Below, piece after piece: positions 26,935 through 37,061 of a stretch of 64,000 nt of DNA. The notes under the pieces are model-generated. The model saw only the letters and a program-made list of their open reading frames with translations. It did no database searches and had not been told where the DNA came from. The translations under genes and the position numbers were made by a program. Source of the DNA: Shinella kummerowiae. Lineage in GTDB: Bacteria; Pseudomonadota; Alphaproteobacteria; Rhizobiales; Rhizobiaceae. The stretch covers positions 62,001-126,000 of the forward strand of contig NZ_WUMK01000008.1 in NCBI RefSeq assembly GCF_009827055.1, given 5' to 3'. Each line of letters begins with the position of its first letter. Positions within the stretch are counted from its first letter, which is position 1.

Positions 26935-27342
26935 TCAGAGCCCGATCGAAACGTCGCGGCCCGCCGTGCGGATCGAGACGGCAAAGCCCGCGATGACGTC
27001 GATGAAGCAGATGGTCATCAGGATGAAGAAGATCTGCGTCGCCGCCCCCTGCACCAGCAGGAACTCGACGAGAAACACCACGAACAGCACCATCGACAGC
27101 ATGTGATCGAGCAGGGCGCGCGAGCCCGGCCGCGTGGCCTTCAGGATTTCCACGAAGAGCAGCACGAGCGCGATGAAGATGAGCAGGTCGCCGAAGGCCA
27201 TCGTCCAGGTCGTGCCGGACAGCATGTTGACCGCCAGCACCTCGCTGTCGAGCACGGCGGTGCCACCGTCGCCGAACAACCCGGTCATGGCGAGATTGTA
27301 GAGAGCGAACGGGATGATCAGAAGCGGGATGGCAAAAAGCAT
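26935..27342 (-). CDS. Conserved four-helix membrane protein
   Basis: 135 residues with four hydrophobic segments (about 2-24, 45-66, 79-100, 102-125) and short loops. Basic residues near the third helix (ATRPGSRALLDH) and at the C-terminus suggest cytoplasmic loops. I do not recognise a named family; such proteins are found in rhizobial genomes as hypothetical membrane proteins. Convergent with phaR and preceding rpmF on the same strand by 165 bp, with the rpmF terminator between. Confidence 0.75.
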   Translation of the reverse strand: MLFAIPLLIIPFALYNLAMTGLFGDGGTAVLDSEVLAVNMLSGTTWTMAFGDLLIFIALVLLFVEILKATRPGSRALLDHMLSMVLFVVFLVEFLLVQGAATQIFFILMTICFIDVIAGFAVSIRTAGRDVSIGL

Positions 27343-27450
27343 GGGTAGCGCTCTCCTCTGGCCGCCCTTGCACGAGCAGCCCTACCGGCCCTCTTAGCCG
27401 AAGATTCGGCACAAGAAAATGTCGCGCGGCGGGAACGGAGCAATTGCCCC

Positions 27451-27480
27451 AAAAGAAAAGGGCCGGACGAGCCGGCCCCT
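27451..27480 (-). terminator. Rho-independent terminator after rpmF
   Basis: GGGCCGG / CCGGCCC stem (27460-27466 and 27472-27478) followed on the minus strand by TTTTCTTTT. Confidence 0.85.
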
Positions 27481-27507
27481 GATCTCAGCTGATGCCGAAA
27501 ACGCAGA

Positions 27508-27693
27508 TTATGCGCTTTCCTTCGGCGTCAGAACCTGGCGACCGCGGTACATGCCGGTCTTCAGGTCGATGTGGTGCGGACGGCGCAGTTCGCCCGAGTT
27601 CTTGTCTTCGATGTAGGTCGAACCCTTCAGAGCGTCTGCGGAACGGCGCATACCGCGCTTGGACGGGCTCGTTTTTCTTTTCGGTACAGCCAT
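27508..27693 (-). CDS. rpmF: 50S ribosomal protein L32
   Basis: 61 residues, starting [17 protein letters not shown], the universal L32 beginning, and including [16 protein letters not shown]. The zinc-binding Cys of some L32 proteins are absent, as usual in alphaproteobacteria. ATG 27693 is chosen; the frame extends upstream without family sequence. Short and basic, a structural component of the large ribosomal subunit. Confidence 0.97.
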   Translation of the reverse strand: MAVPKRKTSPSKRGMRRSADALKGSTYIEDKNSGELRRPHHIDLKTGMYRGRQVLTPKESA

Positions 27694-27840
27694 TTCACTA
27701 ACTCCACTTATCGGGCAAACACATCCGCAAGCCACCGAATGGCTGACAAAGACATGTCTTTATTTCGGAAATTTGGCGGGCTTATACATGGCAAAACCCC
27801 GCTTGACCAGTCCCCGACCGGAATTTTTCGATTCCGACGG

Positions 27841-28488
27841 TCAGGCTTCGTCTTCCGGCACGATCCAGGGCTCGGCGCGCGCGGCCACCTCCCACGTCTG
27901 CCAGGCCGGATGCGCCTTCATGCGGGCCATATAGGCCAATACGGTTTCGTCCGTGGTGAGGCAATAGGCCTCGAAGCGGTTGACGACCGGCGCATACATG
28001 GCATCGGCCGCCGAAAACGCACCGAACAGGAACGGGCCGCCCGAGCGGGTCAGCGCCGTCTTCCAGATCGTTTCGATGCGCGCGACGTCGTTTCTCACGC
28101 CATCGGACAGGTCGACCGTGCCGGGCTTGCGGCGGATGTTCATCGGGCAGGTATTGCGCAGCGCATGGAAGCCGGAGAGGATTTCCATCGAGATCGCCCG
28201 TGCCTCGGCGCGGGCCGCCACATCTTCGGGCCAGATGCCCTTGTCGGGAAAAAGCTCGGCGGCATATTCGATGATGGCGAGCGATTCCCACACCCGCACC
28301 GCACCATGGTACAGAACCGGCACCTTGCCGGTCGGAGAAACCTTGCGGATGTCCGGATTGCCCGCGGGGAAATCGAAGGGGATCACCTTGTCCTTGAAGG
28401 GCACGCCCGCCGCTTCGAGCGCAATCCAGGGCCGGAAGGACCAGGAGGAATAGTTCTTGTTGCCGACATAGAGGATGAGGTCTGCCAT
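27841..28488 (-). CDS. Glutathione S-transferase family protein
   Basis: 215 residues. Thioredoxin-fold N-terminal domain: YVGNKNYSSWSFRPWIAL with the candidate catalytic Ser near residue 14, GKVPVLYHGAVRVWESLAIIEYAAE binding glutathione through cis-Pro and the E-S motif. All-helical C-terminal domain with FGAFSAADAMYAPVV, the N-cap/hydrophobic-staple region. Cytosolic detoxification or stress enzyme; the substrate is unknown. Monocistronic by spacing. Confidence 0.9.
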   Translation of the reverse strand: MADLILYVGNKNYSSWSFRPWIALEAAGVPFKDKVIPFDFPAGNPDIRKVSPTGKVPVLYHGAVRVWESLAIIEYAAELFPDKGIWPEDVAARAEARAISMEILSGFHALRNTCPMNIRRKPGTVDLSDGVRNDVARIETIWKTALTRSGGPFLFGAFSAADAMYAPVVNRFEAYCLTTDETVLAYMARMKAHPAWQTWEVAARAEPWIVPEDEA

Positions 28489-28555
28489 TGCGCGCTCCTT
28501 GCAAGCCCGGATTCTAGGGGCTCAGGCCGGCAAGCGCCAATGAAAAGCCCTGACA

Positions 28556-29239
28556 TCAATCATAAAGGCATTTGATATATTCGCCGGAGCGGCTCGCCCG
28601 TCGCTCGATCAGCCGCGCCAGCTGTTGCAGCCCGCGCCCCGGCTTGCCGGCATTGCGCTCGAAGGGATTGGGCAGAGAAACGGCGAGAAGGGCCGCCTGC
28701 CGGCGCGAAAGCTTGGCGGCCGAGACGCCGAAATGGTGCTGCGCCGCCGCCTCGATGCCGTAGATGCCCGGACCCCATTCGGCGATGTTGAGATAGATCT
28801 CCATCAGCCGCCGCTTGCTCCAGACGAAATCCGCAACGACGGCAAGCGGCAGTTCCATCACCTTGCGCAGGAAGGAGCGGCCGTTCCACAGGAACAGGTT
28901 CTTCGCCGTCTGCATGGGTATGGTGCTGGCGCCGCGCGTCTGCTCGCCGGCCAGCGCCTCGTTGACGACGGCGCGCATCTCGCCCCAGTCGACGCCGGCA
29001 TGGCGGCAGTACTGGCCGTCCTCGGACATCATCACCGCCTGCACGAGATTGGGTGAAATCGCGTCGAACTCCACCCATTGCCGGTCGTAGCCGCGCAGCA
29101 GCACGAGGTCGCTCAGCATGAGCGTCGACACCGGGCGGACGAACTCCACCGTATAAAGCAGGATCAGCACATAGGGCAGCGCGATGAAGGCCGCGACGGC
29201 AAGGACAATGCGTCGCCAATGCCGGCGAAGGCGGGTCAT
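28556..29239 (-). CDS. mtgA: Monofunctional biosynthetic peptidoglycan transglycosylase
   Basis: 227 residues: one N-terminal membrane anchor (about 11-32) and a GT51 domain with catalytic motif [13 protein letters not shown] (Glu about 83), [13 protein letters not shown] and [15 protein letters not shown]. It polymerises lipid II into glycan strands in the periplasm. ATG 29239 is chosen because GGAAGG is 5-10 nt upstream and the anchor follows directly; an ATG at 29347 would add 36 residues of poor sequence. Divergent from ispA. Confidence 0.93.
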   Translation of the reverse strand: MTRLRRHWRRIVLAVAAFIALPYVLILLYTVEFVRPVSTLMLSDLVLLRGYDRQWVEFDAISPNLVQAVMMSEDGQYCRHAGVDWGEMRAVVNEALAGEQTRGASTIPMQTAKNLFLWNGRSFLRKVMELPLAVVADFVWSKRRLMEIYLNIAEWGPGIYGIEAAAQHHFGVSAAKLSRRQAALLAVSLPNPFERNAGKPGRGLQQLARLIERRASRSGEYIKCLYD

Positions 29240-29447
29240 CAAACCTTCCCTGCCACCGGCATCCGCTTGCGAATTGACCGTGTCTGCCCGTGTTTCCGGT
29301 ACGATGTCCAAATGCCGGCGCCCATCCTTGCGTCGTTGCGCCTTCATACCGTCACGGCGCGCCAAAAACCAGCGCCGCGCCGCGATTCTTTGCCGCTCTC
29401 CCGGCATTCCCGTTGCCTAAGCACGGAGCCCATGCCAAAGAGCGGCC

Positions 29448-30365
29448 ATGAGCGAACGTCACCAGGAATTCCAGTCCCTCCTGAAAAGCAATGCCGAAGC
29501 GGTGGAAACGCTGCTCGCCGCCCTGCTGTCGGGGGACATGCAGACGGACGAGATCGCCCGGCCCGAACGCCTTCTCGCCGCCATGCGCCACGGCGTGCTG
29601 AACGGCGGCAAGCGCCTGCGCCCCTTTCTCGTCATTGAATCCGCCGCCCTCTTCCCGAATGTCGAGCGCGATACGGCGCTGCGCATCGGTGCGGCGCTCG
29701 AATGCATCCACTGTTATTCGCTCGTGCATGACGACCTGCCGGCGATGGACGACGACGACCTGCGCCGCGGCCAGCCGACCGTGCATATCGCCTTCGACGA
29801 GGCGGCCGCCATCCTTGCTGGCGACAGCCTGCTGACGCTCGCCTTCGACATCGTCGCCGCCCCAGAAACCCGCCTTCCCGACGCCACCAAGACGGCGCTC
29901 GTACTGGCGCTCGCCCGCGCCGCCGGCATCGGCGGCATGGCGGGCGGCCAGGCGCTCGATCTTGCGGCGGAAAAACAGGCGCCGGACACCGACGGCATCG
30001 TCACGCTGCAGGCCATGAAGACCGGAGCACTTCTGCGCTTTGCCTGCGAGGCCGGTGCAATCATCGCAGGTGCCCCGGAAAACGAGCGCGCGACGCTGCG
30101 CCGTTACGGCGAAACGGTCGGCCTCGCCTTCCAGATCGCCGACGACCTGCTCGATCTCACCGCGGATGCGCAGACCATGGGCAAGGCGACCGGCAAGGAT
30201 GCCGACCGCGGCAAGGCGACGCTCGTGTCGCGCCGCGGCCAGGCCTGGGCGGAAAGCCGCCTTCAGGCGCTTGTGAAGGAGGCCGAGGCGCTTCTTGCGC
30301 CGTTCAGCCATCGGGCCGGCATTCTCATCGAAACCGCCCATTTCATCGCCAATCGCAGGAACTGA
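29448..30365 (+). CDS. ispA: Farnesyl/geranyl diphosphate synthase
   Basis: 305 residues. The first aspartate-rich motif [14 protein letters not shown] (about residue 98) and second motif DDLLDLT (about 230) bind Mg-diphosphate, and GGKRLRP is the conserved Lys-Arg motif. It condenses IPP with DMAPP and GPP to farnesyl diphosphate for quinones, undecaprenyl phosphate and hopanoids. hisC follows 4 bp later, suggesting co-transcription. The chain-length-determining region is not interpreted. Confidence 0.93.
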   Translation: MSERHQEFQSLLKSNAEAVETLLAALLSGDMQTDEIARPERLLAAMRHGVLNGGKRLRPFLVIESAALFPNVERDTALRIGAALECIHCYSLVHDDLPAMDDDDLRRGQPTVHIAFDEAAAILAGDSLLTLAFDIVAAPETRLPDATKTALVLALARAAGIGGMAGGQALDLAAEKQAPDTDGIVTLQAMKTGALLRFACEAGAIIAGAPENERATLRRYGETVGLAFQIADDLLDLTADAQTMGKATGKDADRGKATLVSRRGQAWAESRLQALVKEAEALLAPFSHRAGILIETAHFIANRRN

Positions 30366-30369
30366 CGTC

Positions 30370-31425
30370 ATGAGCAAATTCTGGTCGCCGATCGTCGCCA
30401 CGCTCAAGCCCTATGTCGCAGGCGAACAGCCGCGCATCCAAAACCTCACCAAGCTCAACACCAACGAAAACCCCTACGGCCCCTCGCCCAAGGCCATCGC
30501 CGCCATGCAGGCCGCCGTTGCCGACAGCCTGAAGCTCTACCCCGATCCGTCGGCGCTGGCGCTACGCCAGTCGATCGCCCGTTTCTACGGCGTCGAGGCC
30601 GACGAGGTCTTTGTCGGCAACGGTTCGGACGAGGTGCTGGCGCACGCCTTCGTCGCCCTCCTCAACCACGAGCAGCCGCTGCTCTATCCCGACATCACCT
30701 ACAGCTTCTACCCGACCTATTGCCGCCTGTTCGGCATCGAGGCGGTGGAAATCCCGCTGAAGGACGATTTCACCATCGATCTGGCCGATTACGCCCGCCC
30801 CGCCGGCGCCATCATCCTGCCGAACCCGAATGCCCCCACCGGCATCGGCCTGCCGCTCGCGGCCATCGAAAAGCTGGTCGCCGAACACCCGGACCAGCCG
30901 ATCGTGGTCGACGAGGCCTATATCGATTTCGGCGGCGAGAGCGCGATTCCGCTGACGAAAAAGTACGACAACCTGCTCGTCGTGCACACGCTGTCGAAAT
31001 CCCGCTCGCTGGCGGGTCTCCGCGTCGGCTACGCCATCGGCCAGCGCCCGCTGATCGATGCGCTGGAGCGCGTCAAGGACAGCTTCAATTCCTACCCGCT
31101 CGACCGCGTCGCCCAGGCGGGTGCTGCCGCCGCCGTGGACGACCGCGCCTGGTTCGACGAGACGCGGGGCAAGGTCATCGAGACACGCGAACGCGTCACC
31201 GGCGCGCTTCGCCAGCGCGGCTTCGAGGTCTTGCCCTCGCAGGCCAACTTCGTCTTCGCCCGCCACCCCGGCCACAGCGGCGAAGCCCTCGCCAAGGGCC
31301 TGCGCGACCGCGCCGTGCTGGTGCGCCACTTCGCAAAACCCCGCATCTCGGACTTTCTGCGCATCACCATCGGCACGCCGGAGGAATGCGACCGGCTGAT
31401 CGCGGCGGTCGAAGAGATCGTCTGA
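30370..31425 (+). CDS. hisC: Histidinol-phosphate aminotransferase
   Basis: 351 residues, class I/II PLP aminotransferase. [12 protein letters not shown] is the HisC N-terminal signature, NPNAPTG and VDEAYIDF bind the cofactor, and [15 protein letters not shown] carries the Schiff-base Lys. It converts imidazole-acetol phosphate to histidinol phosphate; related rhizobial copies can also act on aromatic amino acids. ATG 30370 is 4 bp after ispA. A mosaic-like repeat follows. Confidence 0.93.
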   Translation: MSKFWSPIVATLKPYVAGEQPRIQNLTKLNTNENPYGPSPKAIAAMQAAVADSLKLYPDPSALALRQSIARFYGVEADEVFVGNGSDEVLAHAFVALLNHEQPLLYPDITYSFYPTYCRLFGIEAVEIPLKDDFTIDLADYARPAGAIILPNPNAPTGIGLPLAAIEKLVAEHPDQPIVVDEAYIDFGGESAIPLTKKYDNLLVVHTLSKSRSLAGLRVGYAIGQRPLIDALERVKDSFNSYPLDRVAQAGAAAAVDDRAWFDETRGKVIETRERVTGALRQRGFEVLPSQANFVFARHPGHSGEALAKGLRDRAVLVRHFAKPRISDFLRITIGTPEECDRLIAAVEEIV

Positions 31426-31448
31426 GGGGTCAGTCAGGGCGGCGACAG

Positions 31449-31600
31449 CCCCCTCATCCGTCTGCCGGCACCTTCTCCCCACTGGGGAGAAGGGGACAAG
31501 GCCTCCTTTTCATCCTCTCGATGGCGCGTTCAGAAACCACGCCACATCTCCCCTTCTGCCCACCGGGGAGAAGGTGGCCCGAAGGGCCGGATGAGGGGGA
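31449..31600. repeat. Mosaic-type intergenic repeat (RIME-like) with terminal inverted repeats
   Basis: The outer arms CCCCCTCATCCG and CGGATGAGGGGG (31588-31599) are exact complements. Inside are two smaller palindromes built on CCTTCTCCCC / GGGGAGAAGG and GGCCCGAAGGGCC. The sequence style matches the Rhizobium-specific intergenic mosaic elements described in rhizobia (recalled, not searched). It fills the gap between hisC and the LysE gene. Confidence 0.7.
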
Positions 31601-31699
31601 TGCACCGACTTCCCGGCCAACGGTGACATGTGGTGCAATTCTCCGGCTTGGAGCGGCCAAAACGATCGATTATCGTCCACCGACATCCACCGGTGAACC

Positions 31700-32344
31700 A
31701 TGACCGACATCACGCCCTACCTGCCGCAACTCGCCGTCGCCTGGACCGCCTATTTCATCGCGACAGCCTCGCCGGGACCGGCGATCATCGCCATCATCGC
31801 CACCTCGATCAGCCAGGGCCGACGCGCCGGGCTGGCGCTTGCCTCCGGCGTGCTGACCGGCTCCTATGTCTGGGCGATCCTTACGGCCTCGGGCCTCTCC
31901 GCCCTCATCCGCACCTACGGAGAGGCGATCATCGTGCTGAAGATCGTCGGCGGCTGCTACCTGCTCTGGCTCGCCTGGAACGCCTACAGGGCGGCGCGCA
32001 AGAGCGAGGAAACCTACCGCGCGCAGATGGCCGCCCTGCCGCCGCTCTCGCCGCGCCGGCAATATCTCAAGGGTTTTGGCATCCACATCACCAATCCGAA
32101 GGCGATCTTCAACTGGATCATGCTGACATCGCTCGGCATGCCGGCGGGTGCGCCCGGCGGTGTGATGGTCACCTTCATCGCCGGCTGCATGGTGATGGGC
32201 GTCTGCGTCTTCCTCGGCTTCGCGCTGGTCTTTTCGCTCGGTCCCGTGCACCGGGCCTACTTGAAGTCGCGCCGCGCCATCGAAGGCGTCATGGCCGCCT
32301 TCTTCGCCTTTGCCGGCTTCAAGCTGCTGACGACGCGGCTCTGA
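31700..32344 (+). CDS. LysE/RhtB family exporter
   Basis: 214 residues with about six membrane segments. ATASPGPAIIAIIATSISQGRRAG is the family N-terminal motif and ITNPKAIFNWIMLTSLG the second conserved segment. It exports amino acids such as threonine or homoserine lactone (family knowledge); the substrate is unknown. It is a second LysE-type exporter in this window, only distantly similar to that at 19.7 kb. Convergent with ispG, leaving 56 bp. Confidence 0.9.
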   Translation: MTDITPYLPQLAVAWTAYFIATASPGPAIIAIIATSISQGRRAGLALASGVLTGSYVWAILTASGLSALIRTYGEAIIVLKIVGGCYLLWLAWNAYRAARKSEETYRAQMAALPPLSPRRQYLKGFGIHITNPKAIFNWIMLTSLGMPAGAPGGVMVTFIAGCMVMGVCVFLGFALVFSLGPVHRAYLKSRRAIEGVMAAFFAFAGFKLLTTRL

Positions 32345-32400
32345 ACCGCGCCCGGAAAAGGGGGCAGCAGCTTTCCGTTCGGCGCGGCGCCTGACAAAGC

Positions 32401-33654
32401 TTATTCAGCGGCCGCCTGGCCCTGCCCGTAGCGCTTCTCGATATAGTCGTTGACCAAGGTCTCGAATTCGCCGGCAATGTTGGTGCCGCGCAGCGTCATC
32501 GATTTCTTGCCGTCGACATAAACAGGCGCGATCGGCAATTCGCCAGTGCCCGGCAGCGAGATGCCGATATCGGCATGTTTGCTCTCGCCCGGCCCGTTAA
32601 CGATGCAACCCATGACGGCGACCTTGAGACCCTCGACACCCGGATATTTCTCGCGCCAGACCGGCATGTTCTTGCGGATATCGTCCTGGATTTTCTGCGC
32701 CAGCTCCTGGAACACCGTCGAGGTCGTGCGTCCGCAGCCCGGACAGGCGGCCACCACCGGAATGAACTGCCGGAAGCCCATGACCTGCAACAGTTCCTGC
32801 GCCACCTGCACCTCGCGTGTGCGGTCGCCTCCGGGCTCCGGCGTCAGCGAGATGCGGATCGTGTCGCCGATGCCCTGCTGCAGCAGGATACCGAGTGAGG
32901 CCGACGAGGCGACGATGCCCTTGGTGCCCATGCCGGCTTCGGTCAGGCCGAGATGCAGCGCATGGTCGGAACGCGAAGACAGCATCGCATAGACGGCGAT
33001 GAGGTCCTGCACGTTGGAGACCTTGGCCGACAGGATGATATGGTCACGCGGCAGGCCGATCTCTTCCGCCAGCTCCGCCGAAAGCAGCGCCGACTGGCAG
33101 ATCGCCTCGCGCATCACCTGCTGCGCCGTCAGCGGAAAACCCTTTTCCTGGTTTTCGTCCATCAGCCGCGTCAACAGTTCCTGGTCGAGCGAGCCCCAGT
33201 TGACGCCGATGCGCACCGGCTTGTTGTGGCGGATCGCCGTCTCGACAATGGCCGAAAACTGCCGGTCCTTCTTCTCCTTGAAACCGACATTGCCCGGATT
33301 GATGCGGTATTTCGCCAGCGCCTCGGCACAGGCCGGATGATCGGCAAGCAGCTTGTGGCCGATATAGTGGAAGTCGCCGACCAGCGGCACGTCCAGGCCA
33401 AGGCGCTCCAGCCGCTCGCGGATTTTCGGCACCGCCGCCGCACTCTCGTCGCGGTCGACCGTGATGCGCACGATCTCCGAGCCCGCGCGATGCAGCGCCG
33501 CCACCTGGGCGACCGTGCCGTCGATATCGGCCGTATCCGTGTTGGTCATTGACTGCACGACGACCGGCGCACCGCCGCCGACCAGCACGCCACCGACATC
33601 GACCCCGACGGACGAACGCCGCGGCTTCGGTTCAAACTCGAAGGAAAAGGACAT
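32401..33654 (-). CDS. ispG: 4-hydroxy-3-methylbut-2-enyl diphosphate synthase (flavodoxin)
   Basis: 417 residues. N-terminal TIM barrel ([36 protein letters not shown]) and C-terminal [4Fe-4S] domain with Cys304, Cys307 (CPGCGRT), Cys350 ([10 protein letters not shown]) and Glu357. It is the penultimate step of the MEP isoprenoid pathway, consistent with ispA nearby. The frame stays open upstream into neighbouring genes for 1143 codons, but ATG 33654 begins the family sequence. Secure. Confidence 0.96.
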   Translation of the reverse strand: MSFSFEFEPKPRRSSVGVDVGGVLVGGGAPVVVQSMTNTDTADIDGTVAQVAALHRAGSEIVRITVDRDESAAAVPKIRERLERLGLDVPLVGDFHYIGHKLLADHPACAEALAKYRINPGNVGFKEKKDRQFSAIVETAIRHNKPVRIGVNWGSLDQELLTRLMDENQEKGFPLTAQQVMREAICQSALLSAELAEEIGLPRDHIILSAKVSNVQDLIAVYAMLSSRSDHALHLGLTEAGMGTKGIVASSASLGILLQQGIGDTIRISLTPEPGGDRTREVQVAQELLQVMGFRQFIPVVAACPGCGRTTSTVFQELAQKIQDDIRKNMPVWREKYPGVEGLKVAVMGCIVNGPGESKHADIGISLPGTGELPIAPVYVDGKKSMTLRGTNIAGEFETLVNDYIEKRYGQGQAAAE

Positions 33655-33794
33655 TTTTGGAGCCTCTTGCTCGAAAAGCGGCCACGCGCGGCTTTGGGCG
33701 CCGGCCTTTGCCCTCAGGTGGATCAGGAAAGGGGGCTTGTCAACTGCAAGGGCCGGGACGCGCGACGATTTGATCGCCGCGCGACCTTTTGCGA

Positions 33795-34988
33795 TCAGCG
33801 ATGGTCGCGCACATCCGCATGCACCGCATGGTGCGAGAGCAGCAGCACGACGATGAACAGCACCGGCAGCAGGGCGAAGATGATGGCGAAACCCGTGTGT
33901 TCGGCAATGAAGCCGATGATGGAGGGTGCAAACAGCGAGCCGGAATAGCCCATGATGGTCGCGACCGACAGCGCCACGCCCTGCGCGAAGCCGGGCAGGT
34001 TGCCGGCGGCGGAAAAGGCGATCGGCACCATGTTGGAAATGCCAACCCCGCAGATCGCAAAACCCACCACCGCGACATAGGCATTGGGCGCCAGGCCGGC
34101 GGTGACCATGCCGATGATCGCCATCACGGTGCAGAAGCGCAGCGTCTTCACCGCGCCGAACCGGTCGCGCACATGGTCGCCGGCAAAGCGCATGACGGCC
34201 ATGGTCAGCGAGAACGCACCGAAGGCGAAGCCCGAGAGCGCCAGCGAGGCACCAAGCTCGTCGCGCATGTAGAGCGCGCCCCAGTCGAGGATCGCGCCTT
34301 CCGGTGCCATGGAAAACAGCGCCATGACGCCGATCAGCCAGGGCAGCAGCGTCATCGGCAGGCGCACCTTCTGGCGTTCCTCGTTCGGATGCGGCGCATC
34401 GTGCAGGACAAAGGGCCAGATGAACACGAGTGCGACGGCAGCGATCGCGGTGAGCAGGCCCGCATGGCCCATCACGCCGAGCCGCTCGATCAGGAAACCG
34501 CCGGTCGTTGCCCCGATGAAGGCGCCAAGGCTCCAGAAGGCGTGGCAGGACGACATGATGGCGCGGCGCATGGATTTCTCCACCTCGACCGCATTGCCGT
34601 TCATGGCGACGTCCATCGCCCCCATCAACCCGCCGAAGAAGAAGATCGCGACAGCGCCGACCGGAATGTTCGGCGCGATGGACAGCAGCAGCATGGTGGA
34701 GAGGAAGAGGATCGTCGCCCCCTTCACCGTGCGCGTCGTGCCGTAATGGGCGATCAGGATGCCGGCGATCGGCATCAGCACCAGCGAGCCGATGCCGAAG
34801 CACATGATCATCAGGCCGAGCCCGGATTCGGAAAGATCGAGGCGGCTTGCGAATTCCGGGATCTTCGGCGCCCAGGCGCCGGCAAAGGTGCCGTTCAGCA
34901 GGAAGAGGCCGGAGACGGCAAGCCGCGTCGACGGAAAATAGGTCTTGGCGAAGGATTTGCCGGCAAGGGCATGGTCGGGCATGGTCAT
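33795..34988 (-). CDS. MFS transporter, YbjJ/fucose-permease-like
   Basis: 397 residues, 12 membrane helices. It resembles the YbjJ-type branch of the major facilitator family: [22 protein letters not shown] at the start, [16 protein letters not shown] in helix 4, and [13 protein letters not shown]. The substrate is unknown, perhaps a sugar or metabolite given the DeoR regulator 36 bp upstream on the same strand. Either ATG 34988 or 34982 may be the start. Confidence 0.88.
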   Translation of the reverse strand: MTMPDHALAGKSFAKTYFPSTRLAVSGLFLLNGTFAGAWAPKIPEFASRLDLSESGLGLMIMCFGIGSLVLMPIAGILIAHYGTTRTVKGATILFLSTMLLLSIAPNIPVGAVAIFFFGGLMGAMDVAMNGNAVEVEKSMRRAIMSSCHAFWSLGAFIGATTGGFLIERLGVMGHAGLLTAIAAVALVFIWPFVLHDAPHPNEERQKVRLPMTLLPWLIGVMALFSMAPEGAILDWGALYMRDELGASLALSGFAFGAFSLTMAVMRFAGDHVRDRFGAVKTLRFCTVMAIIGMVTAGLAPNAYVAVVGFAICGVGISNMVPIAFSAAGNLPGFAQGVALSVATIMGYSGSLFAPSIIGFIAEHTGFAIIFALLPVLFIVVLLLSHHAVHADVRDHR

Positions 34989-35024
34989 GGGAGGTCCATT
35001 TTCGGGAGTCTGGATGGCAGGCGC

Positions 35025-35792
35025 TCAGCCGGCCCGAAGGATTTCGATACCGGTCGCGGCCAGCGCCGCGACGTCCGTTTCGTCGGCATCCGCCTCGACG
35101 ACGGCGCGCGCCACGCGCGACAGCGGCACGACCGAATAGGGCGCGGCGATGGAAAGCTTGTCGTTCGTGAAGGTCACCAGCACCAGCTTGCTGCGCGAGG
35201 CGACGAAACGCTTGAACTCGGCGTCCTCGAACGTATAGGCGGTGATGCCCGCATCCGGATCGATACCGCAGACGCCGAGCACGAGGATATCCGGGCACAA
35301 TGCTTCGGCATCCCGCATCGCCTTCGCGCCGATGGCACCCCCGACCCCCGGGTCGATCAATCCGCCAAGCTGGATGGTTGCGATGTCGCGCTCGAGCAGG
35401 ATTGCCGCAATCGCCGGTGCATTGGTGGCCACCGTCAGGTCGCTGCCGGCCGGCAGGGCACGGGCCAGCGCCAGGTTGGTGCTGCCTGAATCGAGAAACA
35501 CGGTGGAGCCCGCGGGAATGAGCCCGGCGGCGGTTTGCGCCAGCGCGGCCTTGCGCGCGCCGCCGATCGCCATGCGCTCCTTCATCGAGGTCTGCGACTG
35601 GGTGATGCGCAACGCGCCACCATAAACCCGGCGGCAGAGGCCCGAAGCCGCCATCTCGCGCAGGTCCCGCCGGATCGTGTCCTCCGACACGCCAAGCTCC
35701 TGCGCCAGCGCCGCCGCAATCACCCGCCCCGAAAGATCGAGCCGCGTGCGGATGAGATCCTGCCGTTCCCCGAGAAGAAGTTCCTGCGACAT
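35025..35792 (-). CDS. DeoR/GlpR family transcriptional regulator
   Basis: 255 residues. N-terminal helix-turn-helix: [29 protein letters not shown] (about 22-50), the DeoR signature, then a phosphosugar-sensing domain with [24 protein letters not shown] and [12 protein letters not shown]. DeoR proteins respond to phosphorylated sugars (known). It is followed by the MFS gene on the same strand, so it probably controls a transport operon. It lies at the edge of a repeat-containing gap. Confidence 0.9.
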   Translation of the reverse strand: MSQELLLGERQDLIRTRLDLSGRVIAAALAQELGVSEDTIRRDLREMAASGLCRRVYGGALRITQSQTSMKERMAIGGARKAALAQTAAGLIPAGSTVFLDSGSTNLALARALPAGSDLTVATNAPAIAAILLERDIATIQLGGLIDPGVGGAIGAKAMRDAEALCPDILVLGVCGIDPDAGITAYTFEDAEFKRFVASRSKLVLVTFTNDKLSIAAPYSVVPLSRVARAVVEADADETDVAALAATGIEILRAG

Positions 35793-35907
35793 TGCACCAC
35801 CAAATCATGCACGATTGGGCGAGAATGCGCATGAACGCGTAAAAACGTCAATGAATGCGGATAATCACGTTTGGTTGCGGGAAGACACACGCGGCGCGCG
35901 GCGCAGA

Positions 35908-35938
35908 GTGGATCCTCGGGTCGAGCCTGAGGATGACG
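35908..35938 (+). repeat. Dispersed palindromic repeat, copy 4 (half unit)
   Basis: GTGGATCCTCGGGTCGAGCC followed by TGAGGATGACG; one palindrome of the family, one mismatch in the stem. It pairs in inverse orientation with copy 5. Confidence 0.8.
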
Positions 35939-36018
35939 GAGGGAAGGCGGTGGCGACGGACACATCGAACGATGCGGAACGACGCGCGGCCTCTTTGATC
36001 TTCCGCTTCTCTTCTTTC

Positions 36019-36048
36019 GTCATCCTCGGGCTCGACCCGAGGATCCAC
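36019..36048 (-). repeat. Dispersed palindromic repeat, copy 5 (half unit, inverted)
   Basis: GTCATCCTCGGGCTCGACCC followed by GAGGATCCAC, the reverse complement of the copy at 35908. The two copies could form a 30-bp cruciform or long stem with an 80-bp loop. Confidence 0.8.
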
Positions 36049-36073
36049 GCCACGCGCACCAGCGCGCCAAAAC

Positions 36074-36102
36074 GAAAAACCCCGCCGTCTCCGGCGGGGT
36101 TT
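36074..36102 (-). terminator. Rho-independent terminator after yccA-like gene
   Basis: Perfect 10-bp stem AAACCCCGCC / GGCGGGGTTT, with a T-run on the minus strand. Confidence 0.85.
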
Positions 36103-36128
36103 CATGATCAGCCATCCGGCTGCCGGCG

Positions 36129-36872
36129 TTACTCGCGGTTGCCGAGGAAGCGCAGCAGGAACAGGAAGAGGTTGATGAAGTCGAGGTAGAGCGTCAGCGC
36201 GCCCATGATGGCCTTGCGGCCGGCCACGGCGACGTCGTCGGCTTCAAAGTACATTTCCTTGATCTTCTGCGTGTCCCAGGCCGTCAGGCCGGCGAAGACC
36301 AGCACGCCGATCGCCGAGATCGCGAAATCGAGCGCCGAGGACTGCAGGAACAGGTTGACGAGCGAGGCGATGATCAGGCCGAACAGGCCCATCACCAGGA
36401 ACGAGCCCATCGCGGAGAGGTCGCGCTTCGTCGTGTAGCCGAACAGCGACAGCGCGCCGAAGGCGGCGGCCGAGACGAAGAAGGTCTGCGCGATGCTGGC
36501 GCCGGTGTAGATCAGGAAGATCGACGACAGCGACAGGCCCATCAGGCCGGCATAGACCCAGAAGGTCGCCTGCGCGGCCGAAACGCTCATCGTGTGGATG
36601 CGGAAGCTCAGGAAGAAGACCAGCGCCAGCGGGGCGAGCATGACGACCCACTTCAGCGGGCTCACATAGATCGCCTGACCGAACGCGGTCAGCTGGCCGT
36701 CGGCGAAGGCGGCCTGCGAGGCGAAATACGCCACGAGACCGGTGATCGCGAGACCGAAGGCCATCAGGTTGTAGACCCGGAGCATATAGGCGCGAAGGCC
36801 CTCGTCGATGGCGGCACCGGCCTGAGCGCCGGTATTGGCCGTTCGGGTCTGGTAGTTGCGAAGATCAGCCAT
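36129..36872 (-). CDS. Bax inhibitor-1/YccA family membrane protein
   Basis: 247 residues, seven membrane helices. The family signature near the end, GALTLYLDFINLFLFLLRFLG, contains the conserved LxLDxINLF motif with the pore Asp, preceded by AWDTQKIK. YccA modulates FtsH protease, and relatives leak Ca (known). ATG 36872 is chosen with AGAGGA just upstream; a further start would add six residues. Monocistronic, ending in a terminator. Confidence 0.93.
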   Translation of the reverse strand: MADLRNYQTRTANTGAQAGAAIDEGLRAYMLRVYNLMAFGLAITGLVAYFASQAAFADGQLTAFGQAIYVSPLKWVVMLAPLALVFFLSFRIHTMSVSAAQATFWVYAGLMGLSLSSIFLIYTGASIAQTFFVSAAAFGALSLFGYTTKRDLSAMGSFLVMGLFGLIIASLVNLFLQSSALDFAISAIGVLVFAGLTAWDTQKIKEMYFEADDVAVAGRKAIMGALTLYLDFINLFLFLLRFLGNRE

Positions 36873-37061
36873 GTTTTCCTCTTGGATCAAGCCCCCTGTA
36901 TTGACGGTGTCGGGCTCCCGCTTATTCGCGCCGATCGTTCGGCGCGCTTGCGGGGTCCAGGCAACCGCTGCGGGGTTCCAGCTTGCCTGTGATAAATATG
37001 CGCATGAATTGTGTCTCGCACAAGACCCGCGACCCTTGAGTGCGCCGAAGGTCCTGCAATT

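Larger units (their letters stand above)
35793..36128. other. 336-bp gap with two inverted repeat copies and the yccA terminator
   Basis: It contains two half-unit copies of the dispersed palindrome in opposite orientation (35908 and 36019), 80 bp apart, and the terminator at 36074. The first 80 bp before deoR are AT-rich (GCGTAAAAACGTCAATG) and likely hold its promoter. No gene was seen. Confidence 0.6.

Noticed and set aside
33655-35832. Upstream extension of the ispG frame, giving 1143 codons
   Set aside because: The extension only overlaps the MFS and DeoR genes in another frame and has Arg/Gly-rich nonsense composition; ispG begins at 33654.
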